A stretch of 64,000 nucleotides of DNA from Trichoplax sp. H2 (taxonomy: Eukaryota; Placozoa; Uniplacotomia; Trichoplacea), in contig NOWV01000001.1 of NCBI GenBank assembly GCA_003344405.1, positions 558,001 through 622,000 of the forward strand, given 5' to 3'. The first letter of the stretch is position 1. Every line of letters begins with the position of its first letter. The notes under the pieces were generated by a model, which did not search any database, had not been told where the DNA came from, and saw only the letters and a program-made list of their open reading frames with translations. Positions 12,143-27,300 of this stretch are shown here, piece by piece. The translations under genes and the position numbers were made by a program.

Positions 12143-15100
12143 ATGCCTGCTAGCATAGATGATACCACAAATAACGAAACTGATGGCGCTGTTCATTCCA
12201 GCATCAGTCCTAATCATGGAAATCATAATCAGCCCAAAATATATCGATTATCTTTACTAGAATGTGGAACGTGGATATTTTCCATACTGATGTATATTGC
12301 AGATTACGTAACTGACTTTGTCGTTGGATTTTCCTACATCATTGATGGTCACCCATTGTGGGGAACCATGATAATATTATTATCTGTCACTTCGGGCATA
12401 GTCGTACAAGGATTCTCTCTTTACTGGTCTTTTGGTTGCTACTGGCGCCAGTCTGTGTCTGACAATTCGGATGAGACTAATAATTCGGGCCAATATGATA
12501 CCAACGATAGCCAAGTCGACCGGGATGTTGCTCCTGTACCTGATTACCATGAACCAATACCTGATCAACATGGACCATGTTTTAAAATATGTCATTTATT
12601 TGGTTTATCGATGATGCAGAGGTAATTTGGTAGTATGATCAAAAAAATGCAGACAGATTGTTCAATATTTATTACTTGAGATTATAATTGCTTGGAAGTT
12701 ATATCATTACCGTTCAACATTTAATTTCATCTAATCATCCTGCGTTATAGATTTACGGTACGCATCATCTTTCTATCTGAATAATCGTTCAGATTCACAT
12801 TCTTACGCTGTGTAAATATATTGTAATTTGTTTATAGTAACCTTTGCCTGGTTATTTCAGTTAAGTTGGATACTACTTGTAGTTATATAATGCGTCAAGT
12901 AATTCAAATGTTTGCATTTACACTTTACGTGCTACGACTTATGGTAAATGATCATTTAACGAATGCTGCTAGCAATCATATCAACATTCTATCCTTAGGA
13001 ATGGCTGTAATATATAGGCGTCCATTGATTGATTATTACCATCATGCTGTATTATGCATAAAGTATTAACCAACACCAGCTAGCAACTTATAGTCGATTG
13101 AGATACAAGTGTAAAATCTATACTACATATTTAAAGTTTGACAGTCCTTTTTTGTGTGTAGCTGTAGAAATATCATTTACTTCTAATATATTTACAGTAA
13201 GATGGTGATTGTAAGCTACATTAGACATTATATAGTTAGCTTAATGAAGATTGTACAGATCATTTAGCATTTAACTTAATTGTGCCTTTCATCTCATTAC
13301 AGATACTTATATATTGCAATCAAAGGTAGAAAGCGCCATGACGAATACCAACATGGTTTATTATTATACCATATAGCTGATGCTGGCCTAATTAGTACAG
13401 TTGATGTAACTGTTGATTCAGCGCCGCAACTAATCTTACAAATTTATATCATCATTACTAATGGTGAAGTCGATTTTTTCAAGATTGCTTCGGTCGCAAT
13501 CTCGTTCTTGTCTACTGCATATTGTGTCACATACCATGTAAATACGTTACGCAAGGCTCAAAAACAGATCGGAAAAAAAGTCAAGACATTATCTTTTGAA
13601 GGTATAGTATCATAATTTAGCTGTTGTACATTTCGTAACGTTAATGACTGGACTCTCCAGTTGCTATAAAATAGTGTTAATTAGAGTTAATCTTGTTTAT
13701 AAATTTACTGTCTTTCTTTGTTAAATACTTTATACTGTTTAGATCACGTCTGTAAATTCAAATTAACTACACTAAATTTACTATAATTTACAATACTAGC
13801 CCTAAAACCCATTCTACAACTTGCTATATTGACTTATATACTATACAATTACATGCGAACAATGTTACGATCTAAAAATATGTATATCTTTCTTGCATTT
13901 AATAGGCCTAGGAATGTATTTCGTATGGAGAATCTCCTTTTTAATCTCTAGACTTACATTACTAGCAGTCTTTGCGTATTACTTTCAACAGTGGATATTT
14001 TTTCTATTCTTCTGTCATTGGTTTGTTATGACTACTATATTCTGGATTGATGGCGTCGGCAGCTATGAGAAAATTGGTTGTTGTGTATTAGACCGGAAAG
14101 ATCGGTTGAACCTCTGTGAAAAATTTGTCTTATGTCTTACCAACGGATGGATAGATATCTTCTTCTTCATCAATTTAAAACAAGGTTAGATTATCAGACT
14201 TATAGAACTTAATTTTATCTACTAGTAAAATTACTGACATGGCATTTAAAGTGATAGATCAAGTTATTAACTAGTTAATAGTTGGTATCATTTACAGAAT
14301 TAAATATTACTTAGATACCTTGAAGGAAGTTAAATGAATACATTGGCGTTTTAGCATCTGTAAATCTAGACCAGTCATTTTGGTCGGTCCAGCTACATAT
14401 GCTGTACCGAGTCTGTAATAAATTCATCCTTTAACTTCATTGGAGACTTGTCTAACTTGAATTTATCTATAACTTGAGATATAGCTTTACTTTGGCACCT
14501 GTGTTAATCCTTCAAAATTAGATTTCTGTAATTAGCACAGTATTACAGCGCTTCACTGTAGGTATAAAGATGGGTTAATCTATTTATGGGGTTACACTAA
14601 TCTCCTTGATGACCGATTAAAACTGTGTAATTTACTACTTCATAAACACTACGATTTCTATACGTATATTATAAATCCTTTTCATCCAGTTACTGCCAAT
14701 AAGGTTATAATTTTCATTACCAGTAAATCAATGTTCTAGTATCGATTCTATTAAACTATTTCTTTCTAGTTTTGATACTTGAGCATAATATGAAAATAAT
14801 CGAATCATATCGAGATTGAATCCATGATAAAAAATAGTATATAGATATTTTTTATCAATCGTTTCCAATAAAATTATTCGTGATTTTAAAAGTGTCTTGA
14901 TTCTTGTTTATTAATTTAGGTAAAACTCGTCTGCGCTACATCGCTCATTTCTTCATGCATTTATTGGAACTAATTTTGACGGCTGTACTATTGGATAGCA
15001 ATAACTTCATAAATGGTAGAATAGCATATACATCTATAGGTGTTATAACTGGAGGATTTTTTGTCGGCTTGGTTTTCTTCATCGTGTATTATAGCGCTTT

Positions 15101-15389
15101 TCATCCTAATTGTACGTCAGTTGGGAAATATTATACCAGCCGCAACAGTAACAACAAACATGGATTGGCTGATGAATCACTGATGGAATGCAGTGGATCT
15201 GTTCGACAAGTTTATTTTCACTCAGATATAGTGGATACTGGTATTCACATAACAAGCAGGGAATCTGCTGCTGTCTCTACGGTTTCTAGTAAAACGGTTC
15301 CTACTTCAAAAGTGACAGAAATGAGTGGAGATACAGTCGATATCTGCCATACGCTTCGATTTAAAGAGGAAATAATTCATGCAGTGTGA
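12143..15389 (+). CDS. XK-related (XKR) membrane protein, copy B
   Basis: Four exons: 12143-12621, 13303-13601, 13906-14184 and 14920-15389. Phases 2, 1, 1 are identical to copy A, and exon 2 is 299 nt in both. The product is 508 residues. Family evidence: a first membrane pair with YVTDFVVGFSYIIDG, the hallmark 'SAPQL' in exon 2 (DSAPQLILQIYII), the VWRISFLISRL...CHWFVM block in exon 3, and GKTRLRYIAHFFMHLLEL opening exon 4. The predicted role is a plasma-membrane multi-pass protein, possibly a phospholipid scramblase. The cytoplasmic tail is shorter than in copy A, about 130 residues, and has two DxxD sequences, DIVD (455-458) and DTVD (490-493), that fit a caspase-site pattern. Intron 1 (12622-13302) contains a 67-codon chance frame not used in the model. 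Copies A and B share clear residue identity through exons 1-4 but have unrelated tails, so this is an old tandem duplication. Confidence 0.88.
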
Positions 15390-18300
15390 TAACTTTGATA
15401 CATAATCATAAAACCTTGTAAATATTGTTTCGTATATGCTATCGCAATAATTAAGCATAGTCTGGATCCTTACGTTATCAGTGCCCAGTATAGCTGGCAT
15501 AATATACAAATCAAGTAAAGGCGGATAAGTTGTGATAACCATAAAAATCTGATTCATTTATGCACTCTGTAAACATCAAACGAATTTATAATTATGAACA
15601 AGTACGTACACAAAACATGAGCTAGTCATAGATATAATTAATGACCAACTACGATATATTTTTATAAAATATGTGCATTTTGTGTCTTCTGTATTCTGCG
15701 TGATTAGTTTAATGTCACTATAAGTAATGTCAGATATGCAGAATACCACTAGTATGGTATCAAACTACATAAATACGATTGTACAGGACGTTGTAGACTG
15801 GAGGATCTACTTATGTGATAATTTATAAGCCAGAGAAAAGGGATCTAAGTATTCTGCTTCAAGATATAATTTTTTTATAGATTTAAAAAACATCGCGATC
15901 TGGTACTGAAAACCTACTAAACTATGGATATTATTTTTATTATTTCATTTTATGAGATATAAGATGTATTAAGTAGCAAATAATACTGTAGTTTCTGTAT
16001 CCCACGCATATATTTATCTTACTGCCTCATAAATATTTCCTGAAGCATTTTTCGTTCTAATTTTCGTTTTGGGTGTTAAAATGATTGATCTAAATTCTTA
16101 ACCATTACCGTAGCGAAAGAAAGATAATAGAGTTACTTCGTATTATTAAAGTAATGATTTTTTTATGTATGACAGGATATACGCATTGCCGGAAATAAGT
16201 GTCATAAAATCGCGTTGCTAAAACGACTAGTTAATTATAAATTGTTTTATTATTTTTATAGCTATTACAGTTTTACGCCAATGCGTGTAGGCTTCCATTA
16301 TTATAATTGAATTTGCCTTGCATATGTAGAGTTTCCTCATATTAAAACTTAAAAAGTGCCGTATAGGTGATTTAATGTATGAAAGGCTGACTAATTATCT
16401 TTCAAAGAACTTGAAAGACAATACTAATGTTCATTTGCAATATTCTGTTTTTCATGATGTTTATTTGATATAGATTCTATCGTGATCATGATAAATACTT
16501 AGATTATCAAATTTTAATTGATTTATATCGTAAAAAAATTCGTATGGTCCATTTTATGATAACGTTTGCGGAATCATCTTAGGCAATAAAAGAAGTTTAA
16601 AAACTGCTTTCACTGGTACATTTGGACAAAGATTTCGTCATTAAATTATAAATGTTTTCAATTAAATATAATAAAAAGTTATTATTCATCCATAAGCAAA
16701 ACGTAAGGCTTTAGTATTTGCGCACTTAACTGATTTATATGGATTTTACAGTATTTTATAATTAATTAAATGTCAAAATGGCTTACATAATAGCATGTGA
16801 AATTAAATTTTGCTGTTCTGAATAATTTCTATACATTGTAGCTTTAAATAAATTGCATTTTCTGCAAGGATAGTACTAAAGAAATCGAAGTATTAATTAT
16901 ACACTAAAATAAATTATAGTATTGGAAAGGCTACAAAGCAGATTCACTTAGAAAGTTTACTGTTAAACTTAATTCCTAGTAAATTACGTTATAGCTTTTA
17001 AGTCTGAGCTGTTAATACAATAATATGGAAGAATTAATTTTAATAATTATTAGTGTTCTGCATAAGATATTGAATTGATTATGTAATATTGTTAGCCTCT
17101 GTAGAGTAAGATTACTCATTATTAGATAAAAAGGCCAGACTGCTTCTATTCTTGAATATTTGTCGTCTGATAAAATGAATAAATGGATTCAAATCTTTTG
17201 ATACTACTTAATTGCCTAACTTCTTTTCAAATATTTGCCAAGGTCCACCGGGTATTGAATATTAGTTTCTCATATTCTTTTATAATATTCTTGCAATTCT
17301 TCTCGGTTCCCTAGTTACTAACTGTACTCAGGAAAAATTGCGCAAGAACGTGTGTAAAAATATACCTTTTTCATCCCATGTTAATATAACATATTTTGGT
17401 TAGGCTATGAGTTCGAAAAATCAAGCAATTAATGGCTGGATAAAAGTGAGTATTGTGTAATGTATAAGAGATAATATGGAAAAAACACAGCTATCTCAAG
17501 TCTATCCCAATTGAAAGATTAGAGTATTATTATGCATCCACATTTAAATTGTCACACTGCGGGCTTTTTACCGATTAGGTTCAATATCTTACCTCGGTAT
17601 TATTAATTTTTTTGGAACGATTAATTAGGGAATCATTCGCACTTAAAGAGACAACAGCTTGCCTATTTGTTAATCATCTTTTAATAGCATATAGCATTTT
17701 TATCAAATGACGGAAGTACGTCAGACCTATTGATCAATAAATGAATACTCCGTTTTTCAGTATTTCTATCTTCAATAATATTTCATAAGAGCCTGTGTTT
17801 CCAACCTGTAATTATTGTACCTTATATTGAGCAATAATTTTAGAATATTAAATGGTAAATATTTTTATAAAACAGTTGCCTCATGATCACTTTCCCTCTC
17901 GGTCTGATAGGTTCATAGAATACCAGATGCTGTTGTTATAGGCAATGTTGCTTGTGAATCATATACTTTATTAATGTTCTAGCATAGTGTGCTGTGTAGT
18001 TAAAATCGATGAGCTTAAGATACTAATATTTTCTTACTACGGCCGCAGGGTACAGGGTACAACTGTACATAGTACGAGTTCACAGTACAAATTTTTCAAG
18101 ATCAATAGAATACCTATACACTATGCACTGTTTGTATTACAATCAGAGGATTGCAATTCTCTAGGTTAAGTAAATATTTCTTACGGTACAATCTACAGCA
18201 TATCAGTACGCTAGTTTCATAGCTTTGCTATCTACGGTATGCCAAGATTGTGATATTTACTTTTATTATATAAACTTCAAGCTGCACCTAGGACTGTGAT

Positions 18301-21300
18301 TTTAAACGTACTATGCTGTAAACTTCTAGAATACGGTATTTTATGCTAATAAAATATCACCAATAATTGTATATATACAATCCTTATTCAAATTTGCCTC
18401 AAGTTTTTAACATTCGTACATCCGTCATATAGAATCAGATTACAGGACATCAAAAAACTGATATCGTAATAAAATTAAATTAATTTATTAAATAATTGGA
18501 CTCATAATCAAAATAAACCTGGATATTGCTAGTAAAAGTGCGAATAATTATTTAATTTAGATGACTTCCGTGCCATGATAAAGCTAATTTCTTGACGCAG
18601 GGTATTGTTTGTACGGCTAAATTAAGGTAATTTTGTAGTCTTCTTTTATCAAAGAGGCCTGTCCTGTTGTAACAATATATGTTGTAGGCCGAATATCTTC
18701 AGTTGTCCTTAGCAACAGAGCATATACTGACCACTGATAGCAGTAAATTTATGCTCTCAGAGCAAATAAAATATCTAAAATAGCACAAATCTAATAAGGT
18801 ATTGTACTGTAACTATCAGTATATATCATATATCTTTTTGTTATAATCGTTGGCTAATATTAAATTAGATTAATTATGTCAAAAAAATTACGAAGATTTT
18901 CAATGTTGTGCTAAGCATAACGGTATAGTTACAAGTAAAAATTAAAACATGGTGCAGCAACTAAAAATTGCATTTATGGTCCATCTATGAAAATTTGCTC
19001 TCGTATGAACAAATACAGGTTTTTATAGATTGGATGCTCATTAGACATGTTGGCTATGAAGCAGCATAATTTCCTATTTAATATCAGCATATCCAATGAA
19101 TAGAGCATGAAATTTATATTAATGACATCTGCTGGCAAATTACAGATCGAGAACATATTTCAGAGTTAATTAGGCCAAAAAGAGTTCATGATATCTTGAA
19201 CCTAACGGACTAGAGTACATAATCAATGAAATAATTTTGTAGACCATACTGTCTCCTTGGATACAATGGTACTTTATTTTATTATTGAAGTTTCATGACT
19301 GTTAGGAATTTGAATGTACTAGTTATCGGTTGCTAGTATACTTTTTCCATGCACGTGAGTAATATAATAACATTTTAACTTCACAATTTTTAGAAATTCA
19401 TTTCTTAATATATTGAGAAATTAAGTTCCCCAAATTTCAAATTGCGATCTATTTCATTATGTTAAACTACTACAATCTGGAGGAAGGTGAAGTAAATTTT
19501 TTAATCTAGCAAATTTGAAACATCGAAGAGCTACAGTTGCTTGTTCAATGTTCACCCATGTTCATCTGTATTTTATTGACATTAAAATCTCATTTATTAT
19601 TATCTTGTCAATATTTGGATGAAATGGTAGCGTATTATATTCTAACTTACATTGGATGCTTTCCATTTGTATAAACAAAAGGATTTCTTTCTCAATGTTT
19701 TAATATTAATTCTATCTGCGCTTGTGTAGTAATTAATTATTTATCGTGATAGCTAGTATTTATGATCATTTTATGCATGCTTCATTCGATAACGGTTGCT
19801 ACATGTCTTGGTAAGGAAAACACTATGATAAAATATTGATCACCTTCCATTGTAATGATAGCCTCAGTTACTACGGTGTCACACTACTAACTAATTAATT
19901 TTGCTAGTTTGGATCATAGTTTATACCATCATGCAGTATTTTTTAACAAGATATGCCCATAATAACAAGCTATAAAATAGAGCTGCTGTTGGCTGCTAAT
20001 ACACTTGCGTCTATTAAACTGGAATGTTAGTTTAAGATTAATTTGCACTCCAATTAATCAGAATTTCTTTCATGCGACAAAAGCCATATGGCGTTGAAAG
20101 ACATTACTCATTGCTGCTAAATGTATAGGGTTACTAAACACCGATTATTGATGAATAATTCATCACTTAATAAACAATTAAGTTTACCATGCGCATAAAC
20201 AAGCGAAAAATCACACAGCTGTCTTATTCCTTCTATTGTATGATACTAGTGTTGACTATTAATTAGAACGTATCATTCAAGTGTTGGCTAATCAGTCTAA
20301 CGACTATAAAAGAAGCTCTACTGCCGAATGATTATCATCATTAAATGATGCCGCTTTGAACTTTTTAACTTCCACTATCGTTATGATATTGCGACCTTCA
20401 AATAGAAGGATGTGGGCAGCGGCAGCCAGTTTAGATAACTATAGTATTACTACAGCTGCCGAATAAGCCAGATGTATTGAATTGGAAAATGTTGATGACT
20501 TGATATGGTCAATAAGAACTGAATTCAGTACATAATTTATGAAATGACAATCAAACAGGCAATGCTATAAATCATCTACTGTACCCCGATACAATAATTG
20601 GCCATCACTGGTGCAGTTTTAGTCATAACTTATCTCCAGCTGATTACTTTGTTGATTATAATGCTATTTACTACTTATCTACCTAATTAGTGTAGATAAT
20701 ACTTCTGTTGACAGTACAATAATGCAACGAAATAGAGAACAAGCGTTTGATAGATAAAACTGTTTTTCTCTCTTCTTTTTTTGTTTTGCCGCTTGATTAA
20801 AATCAAAACATAGCCGAAATAATGTATGTGTTGTCCTAGGACGAGTCTATTCGTCGGCCATCTTAGCAGTTTTGGAGTACAACATATAAGGTCTCTAAGT
20901 ACGGGCTAGCAAAACAAAATGGATAGCAAACAGCACATTCTACGTGATGAATTAGTCATGAAGTACTCCTTGCTCTAAAATGTATCGCCTTGATTAGATG
21001 CAAAAGAGCATATAAATTCATCTCTGTATATTTCTATTTCTAATATCTTACCGAATTGGTAATGTTCAGTTTTATTGACTTCGTTTACTTAATTTACTTA
21101 GTAATCATTATCCTAGCTGTTATCAAGTATACTTTAGCGGTTAAGAGCCTTCAATATAACTGTAACTGATTTATATTTATCGTACACGAAAGCACATAAA
21201 AATTGCTGTAATGTTGCAAAGTATACATAGTGAAGATGGAGGTGCGTTGAGTATACTGTCTTTACGGAATCGATGGAATTGTTGCTGACATACTGATTGA

Positions 21301-24300
21301 TGGACGATGAGGAGCGAACTGAACAATAAATGATAACGATAAGATAGTTGATTTTTTATGTTAAAAAAATAACGATAACTAAGCTATTTCGTCTAACGGT
21401 ATCAATAGTGAGCTACATGCTCTTCTGTACTGAATTAACGAGACTAATTATAATTATTATCATTCTTTGTATCCTGTACAGTAGATAAATACAGCGCGTA
21501 ATCTGTTTTCAGATAATGAGGTATAATATTATCTGAACATAATTTCTGATCATTTATCGTTTACAAGAAAATGTGAGGACCGTTGTTTGAATAGTTGCAT
21601 CGACCCGTTTACTAGAAAATTACAACAAAGTTTCCAATAAACACGCTAGGCTTTGTTATGCAAACTAGCTTGGACAAGACAACATAAAGGAAAAAGCAAG
21701 TGTTTTTCTTCATCCAATAGTGCACCTGTACAGTGTACAGTACATAAACAATTGGCATCATTCAAAAATTATGTACGTTAGCTAATTTGTGTAACATAGA
21801 AGCACGATCAAAGGATCATCTAGTTATTCCTAAATGCAAATTAATACAGAACAGAGGGGTTATTCATTAACTTTACTTACTTATTGATCCACCTAGGAAA
21901 ATATGTACAAAATAATTTTGTATACAGAACATTATTTCACAAAGGAAAAACATTCTTTCTGAATTATATGCGTACGCGTGTGTTTTATCGCCCCTTATAC
22001 TTAAATACTGTACAAGCACGGATATACTGTATAAACTTTGAAAAAAATATTAGAACTTCGCCTTGCTGAACTGATACAAACGCACACCTATATACTATAA
22101 TCACCTACAATACTCGTACATACTTTGATAGCAGCTATCTTGAATTCATGACAACATAAAAGAGCTTTATCAAACTGGCGCTGATTAATACAAGCAGTTG
22201 GAAATAACCGAAATTATAATCGACTACACTGTTTAGATTATAAAATAGAAAACGTAACTTGATGAAAAGGGTGAACATAATATTGAGTTTGAACAATAAC
22301 AAAAATTTGAATTTCAATCGCTTGCTTCGTGGAATATCCGTGATACTGTATTCCATTTTCTATACTCAAGCTATACAATATAGGTCCATATTTATCTTAA
22401 TGCACTGTACAATGTACATATTTGTAATTTCTGTCCACTTACGCTACTCTAGCACGCTCATTGAAGAATACGCTGACAAAACAGTATTCTTTATTTAAAA
22501 TATGCAAAAAAATAGGGTAATTCAAATGGAATTTATTATGGTCTCTTCGTTTAATTTAGAACTGGATAGTGAAATACAGCACAATACAGTCTGCATTTTA
22601 ATTTAAGTAAGCATATCTTAAATCTAGTCATTGCAGAAATTGAAGTACAAGGCACCGAGGTCGAGGATATTGCAGTTCCATAATTACCTATGACCTGATT
22701 TGAGTAATATGCAGTGTAAAGAAAAAAATAGTAATAAAAGCCTACTTGACTAGCTCGATTTACGTGTAATACAATCAGGTAGAGGAAAATAATTGCTGCC
22801 ATGAACTCAGCCAGTATTGCAATTTAATACTACTTAATTACTACTGTATACTTGATGTGTTTTATGCAGGTTGTTGAGGAACAGCTATTACTAATCATGT
22901 CCAGTCCTTTACTTTAAATCAAATTAAAAGGGAAAAATGGTATTGTTTAATAATAATAGTACCGAATAACGTTAATGGACTATTGAATACCTTTGCAGGA
23001 AAGTCAAATCGCGTATAAACTTATCATTATGGTACTGCATAATAAATTTATGATTAAAATGCAAAGAACTCTTAATGCACTGCACGAAGTGAAAGAGTGT
23101 CAATGGATTGGAAAAATAGAGTCCCTATCAACGATTAACGTTAGCTCACTATTGTAGTCTATGTTTGCAGGCCTGCTTTCTATGATGAGTGAAATGTTGG
23201 CAAATTTCGGAGCTACGACTACGTCAGCCTACTCATAGTGCATGGTAACTTTAAGGCACGATATTGGCAATTCGAACAACGTTGTATCTACAAGCCTGCA
23301 GTTCATCAGAATGTTACGAACAGTAATCGATTACATTACTCGAATTAATTTACAGCTATGTTTTTTAAATAAATAAAAAATGAGGTAAAATCCGTAAATG
23401 TCGATCGCTGAACTGGTATATCTTATTGACAGCATACGTGTACAAGCAAATGCAGACTTGAGCTGCAATGGTGACCTTTTAACCAGCAAAGTTTTCGCTC
23501 GTTTGAAAGGCTGTTATCATTGCATAACGAATGTACTAAATCAAGTATCTTCAAGATCTTGTAACATGACGATAACTGAATGTACTGCATGTTTGTAATT
23601 TTATCTACACTTTACAATGGTTCTAGAATGGAAGAGAGTCAAACTTCGTTTCTTGTTTGCCACTAATTATACGTATATAATATATATAATAGGTATGCAA
23701 GTGGAGGAGATCACATTGGTTCAATCTCTCGCTGCATGGTGTAATAGTTATGTATTTCGATCGTGGAGCAAATTGAACTTGGCAGTTCATAGTTACAGTA
23801 TAATTCATAAAAGAGACTGTCGCTGCATTGTACAGAATACAGTATAGATTGTAGATAGGTCACTGAAGTTTATTCTCACAACTGGACTCTGTCCATAAAC
23901 AAGTACAATGCATCCTGCCAAGAAGTAGCAGCTGCAAACTTACAGAATAATTATAAATTATGTATGGGTTCGCCTGCCGCAAACGCTGAATGATTAAATA
24001 GTACAGTATACCGTGTCTCGGCTCTCGGCTATACTACTCCATATAAACTCAGTAGAGTTCAGTCGTTCATTTGCCGTATTCATTGTTCATATGGTAAAAG
24101 GGAATCTAATTTAGCTCCATTGGCCGCTGCACCATTACCGTGTTGTGTACTACATTACATCATTATTTTCACTTTAGTCCTATTTAAAGAGCATTACTAG
24201 TGCACGATGTTGCTGTAGTTTATGAATTGGAAGTGGTTTTCCGCGAAATATGTTTAATGCCAATTTAATGAAATAAACAAGTTTCATTTTTTAATTGCTA

Positions 24301-27300
24301 CCATGTCAAAGGCAAGGAATCCATTGTCATCGACACATTGATTAACCTATAGCTATTCTTTAAAGTGATGACGCAGCAGTCATAAAGCAACCTCATTGGC
24401 TAGCGTTGAGTGCCCTACATACCGATCTTATTTGTTGTCAGTGGGGAAATTAGGTTATCTTATCCATTGACATTTAACCTTAGTGGATTGATGCTTATGC
24501 CTGCTTAGGACAGCCCTTTCAACTCAGTGTTGACGGTGCAAGTTGACCATGTCACTAACTGTTATAGTGTACTTTAGAAGTGCATATTTATTTAAGATCA
24601 TATAAATAGTTCACTAGCTAATCTTATGATAATGTAATCATTCTAATCATTGTACCCTTGTTAATCAGTACAGTAACCTTGCTCTTTGTGGAGAATGTAC
24701 GACAGTACGAGACAGTTACAGTAAATTGTGTACTGCCTATTGTGATATTGTACTATGCTGGACACTTGGTACTGTACAGTACAGTGATAGCCTACAAATG
24801 GATAGTCACAGTTTACGAAGGAAAAAATGCATGTGATGTCATGAACTCGTTAGTCGTTTGCAGGAGCCTACGGGCAAGAACGACTTTTATGCTCTATTGC
24901 TAATGAGAGTGTATTTGTAGAACATTATGAAGTGGGTACAATCTTCCAAATTGGCGTTACTGTATCAAGTAATTCATACGTGATCATCATACCTATAGAC
25001 ATACAGTAATTGTGAATATGTGAAAGTTACGTAGCAACAATACTGTAGTGACATTGCAAATTTTTGCAACTCATGATAAGCAAGGTACTGTAGCTTAGTA
25101 GCAATGGTATGATAGAGGACTTTTTTTATGTCTTCTTTATAATACTACTCGTCTTTTTCTCTCAATGAGTTAGTTCAATGTCAGCTGTAAGGGGGAATAA
25201 AATGAGAACAAGCATGCGTGAGTGATACTGTCGTGTAGACTGGATGGCTGTAGCAATGCTAGTTATGCTATTATTGCATGCCATAAGATTGTTGAAATGT
25301 TTTGCAAAAATTAATGTAGTACTGTATTGGCATTAGACAATTGACATTGGGCAGTATATTAAGCAGGGTTAAGTTAGGCGTCCATAGTCCATACGGCATG
25401 TGACAAGGCATTTCGATGCGTATGCAATATGACTGTAGAACATTCTTGAATAATACAATTAAGCTGCAAGCGGTTTCATATTGTGCATATAATTATTTAT
25501 TTATTTATTTTAAATTTCACAATGACTTCTAAGGGACAGCTGCTGTTCTAATACATATTGCAAAATTGAATGCACCTCGTCGTAGTAGATCCTACTGGGA
25601 AAGGTACAATACGTTGTAGTACTGTACAGTACAGTCTACAGTACAGCGTCGTTTCCATGTCGAGTCCAGTCCGTGTTCCAGCCTGTGTGAACAACAACAC
25701 AGTTCAATAAGTTCATCAAGAATTGCGTTCTAGTATGGTACCGTCCTGTACTATACCGTACCGTACTGTACTGTACTGTATCGTACCGAATGTGGTTGAA
25801 ATTCAATCAAAGAAAGAAAAGACAATGGAAATGCCACTACAGTGCCTTATTTGTCGATTAGTCAATCGACCTTTAGTACTGTACAGTACGGTACAGTAAT
25901 TACCAAGTCAATTTAATTGACTGGTACATTCATCGCCAATTTCATTCCTTGAGCACCACCAGCTAGAGCAAAAAGTACGCGCAATTCCCTTTGGCACGTA
26001 GTCTATCGCATTCTACAGCATTTAGAGGTAAGAAAATGAAATTGTCGATAATTTTAACTAGCGCAAGACGACCATTTCTTTCTTTCATGGTAATCCTACT
26101 TCAGTTGGAATGCTATTTCCTCAATTTTGCAGTGAAAAATTTTTTTTTCTAAGCCAGTTATTTACTGTAGTCAGTGTTGCAATGACGCTCGTTGAATTCT
26201 TCATACTCTCTTTACCCGTATGACGCTAACTAAGGTGAATTGACTTGATTAATTCATTTTGCAACGCATGGTGAGATTGACCCTAACTCGATAACTAGCC
26301 TATCATGTATATTTTATATGCATTGGATCATTTTTAATCCTCAAAATTACCTTTGTATGACTTGAAAAATCAACTGCTTAACGAAAAGGAGGAAAGAATT
26401 CAAGTCATGCTGATTAGTAGAAAATCAAGCATAGTTACCAAGCTGTTGTTGTCTTCCTGTAGCTGTATTTTTGTTTTTTTACCGATAAAATTTTTTTTCT
26501 TGTGGAGATCAATACAATAAGTCATTGTATAGCTAACTTGTATTTTTTTTTCTTTTCTTGTGATATGGATTGTGTAGAGGTCTTTCTCTCTTCCTTGACC
26601 TATTGAAGCATTATTATTCAGCCTTGTCTCTGTTTGTTATTACTGCATCAACTAGACAAAGTCAGCATTATTATTCAAATAGCCACTGTTGTTCAGTACC
26701 ATTCATTGAGAATAGACACAGACACTAAGACTACCGGTTAAGAGAAAAGGTTACTGGTCGATCCTGTCAGTTACACATTAACCGAACAGGAATTACTTCA
26801 AGACAGCACGAAAAAAAACAACATCAAGCTGAGTCTGAATTTTTCCCCTCGACTTATCTACATTGTCAACTTAATTGGACTGCAAGCTTATCTCCTCTTA
26901 ACGACATTACACTGACTTTGAAAATCATCCAAGCTTACTAGAAAAGAATTAGGGAGAAAAATTTTTTCTTTTCCCCTTACTCAACAACTCATTAGCCTTT
27001 TACGCCAGTTAACAAAATCAAAGAGAAATTAAAGATTTATATAAAGCATCCTGAAGAAAACACGACGCAATTTCATCAGTGATTGATAATTATCATTTAC
27101 GGTGAGAAAAAATATTGTTATTCATTACAACGGTTAATCAATCGTAGAGGTTTTTTATCTTTGAACGGCTTAATTTTCTAGTATACATTGACTGACTATT
27201 TAATGAATATTTAAATACAGAAAGGAAGTGGGTACTATTATACGCACTACCTTACCGGTCCTGTTGAAAAAGACAAAAGAGGCGACTTCTTCTACTTTGC

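Noticed and set aside
12866-13069. 67-codon frame inside intron 1 of XK-related copy B
   Set aside because: Not in phase with the flanking exons and lacks XKR sequence; exon 1 joins 13303 directly in frame.
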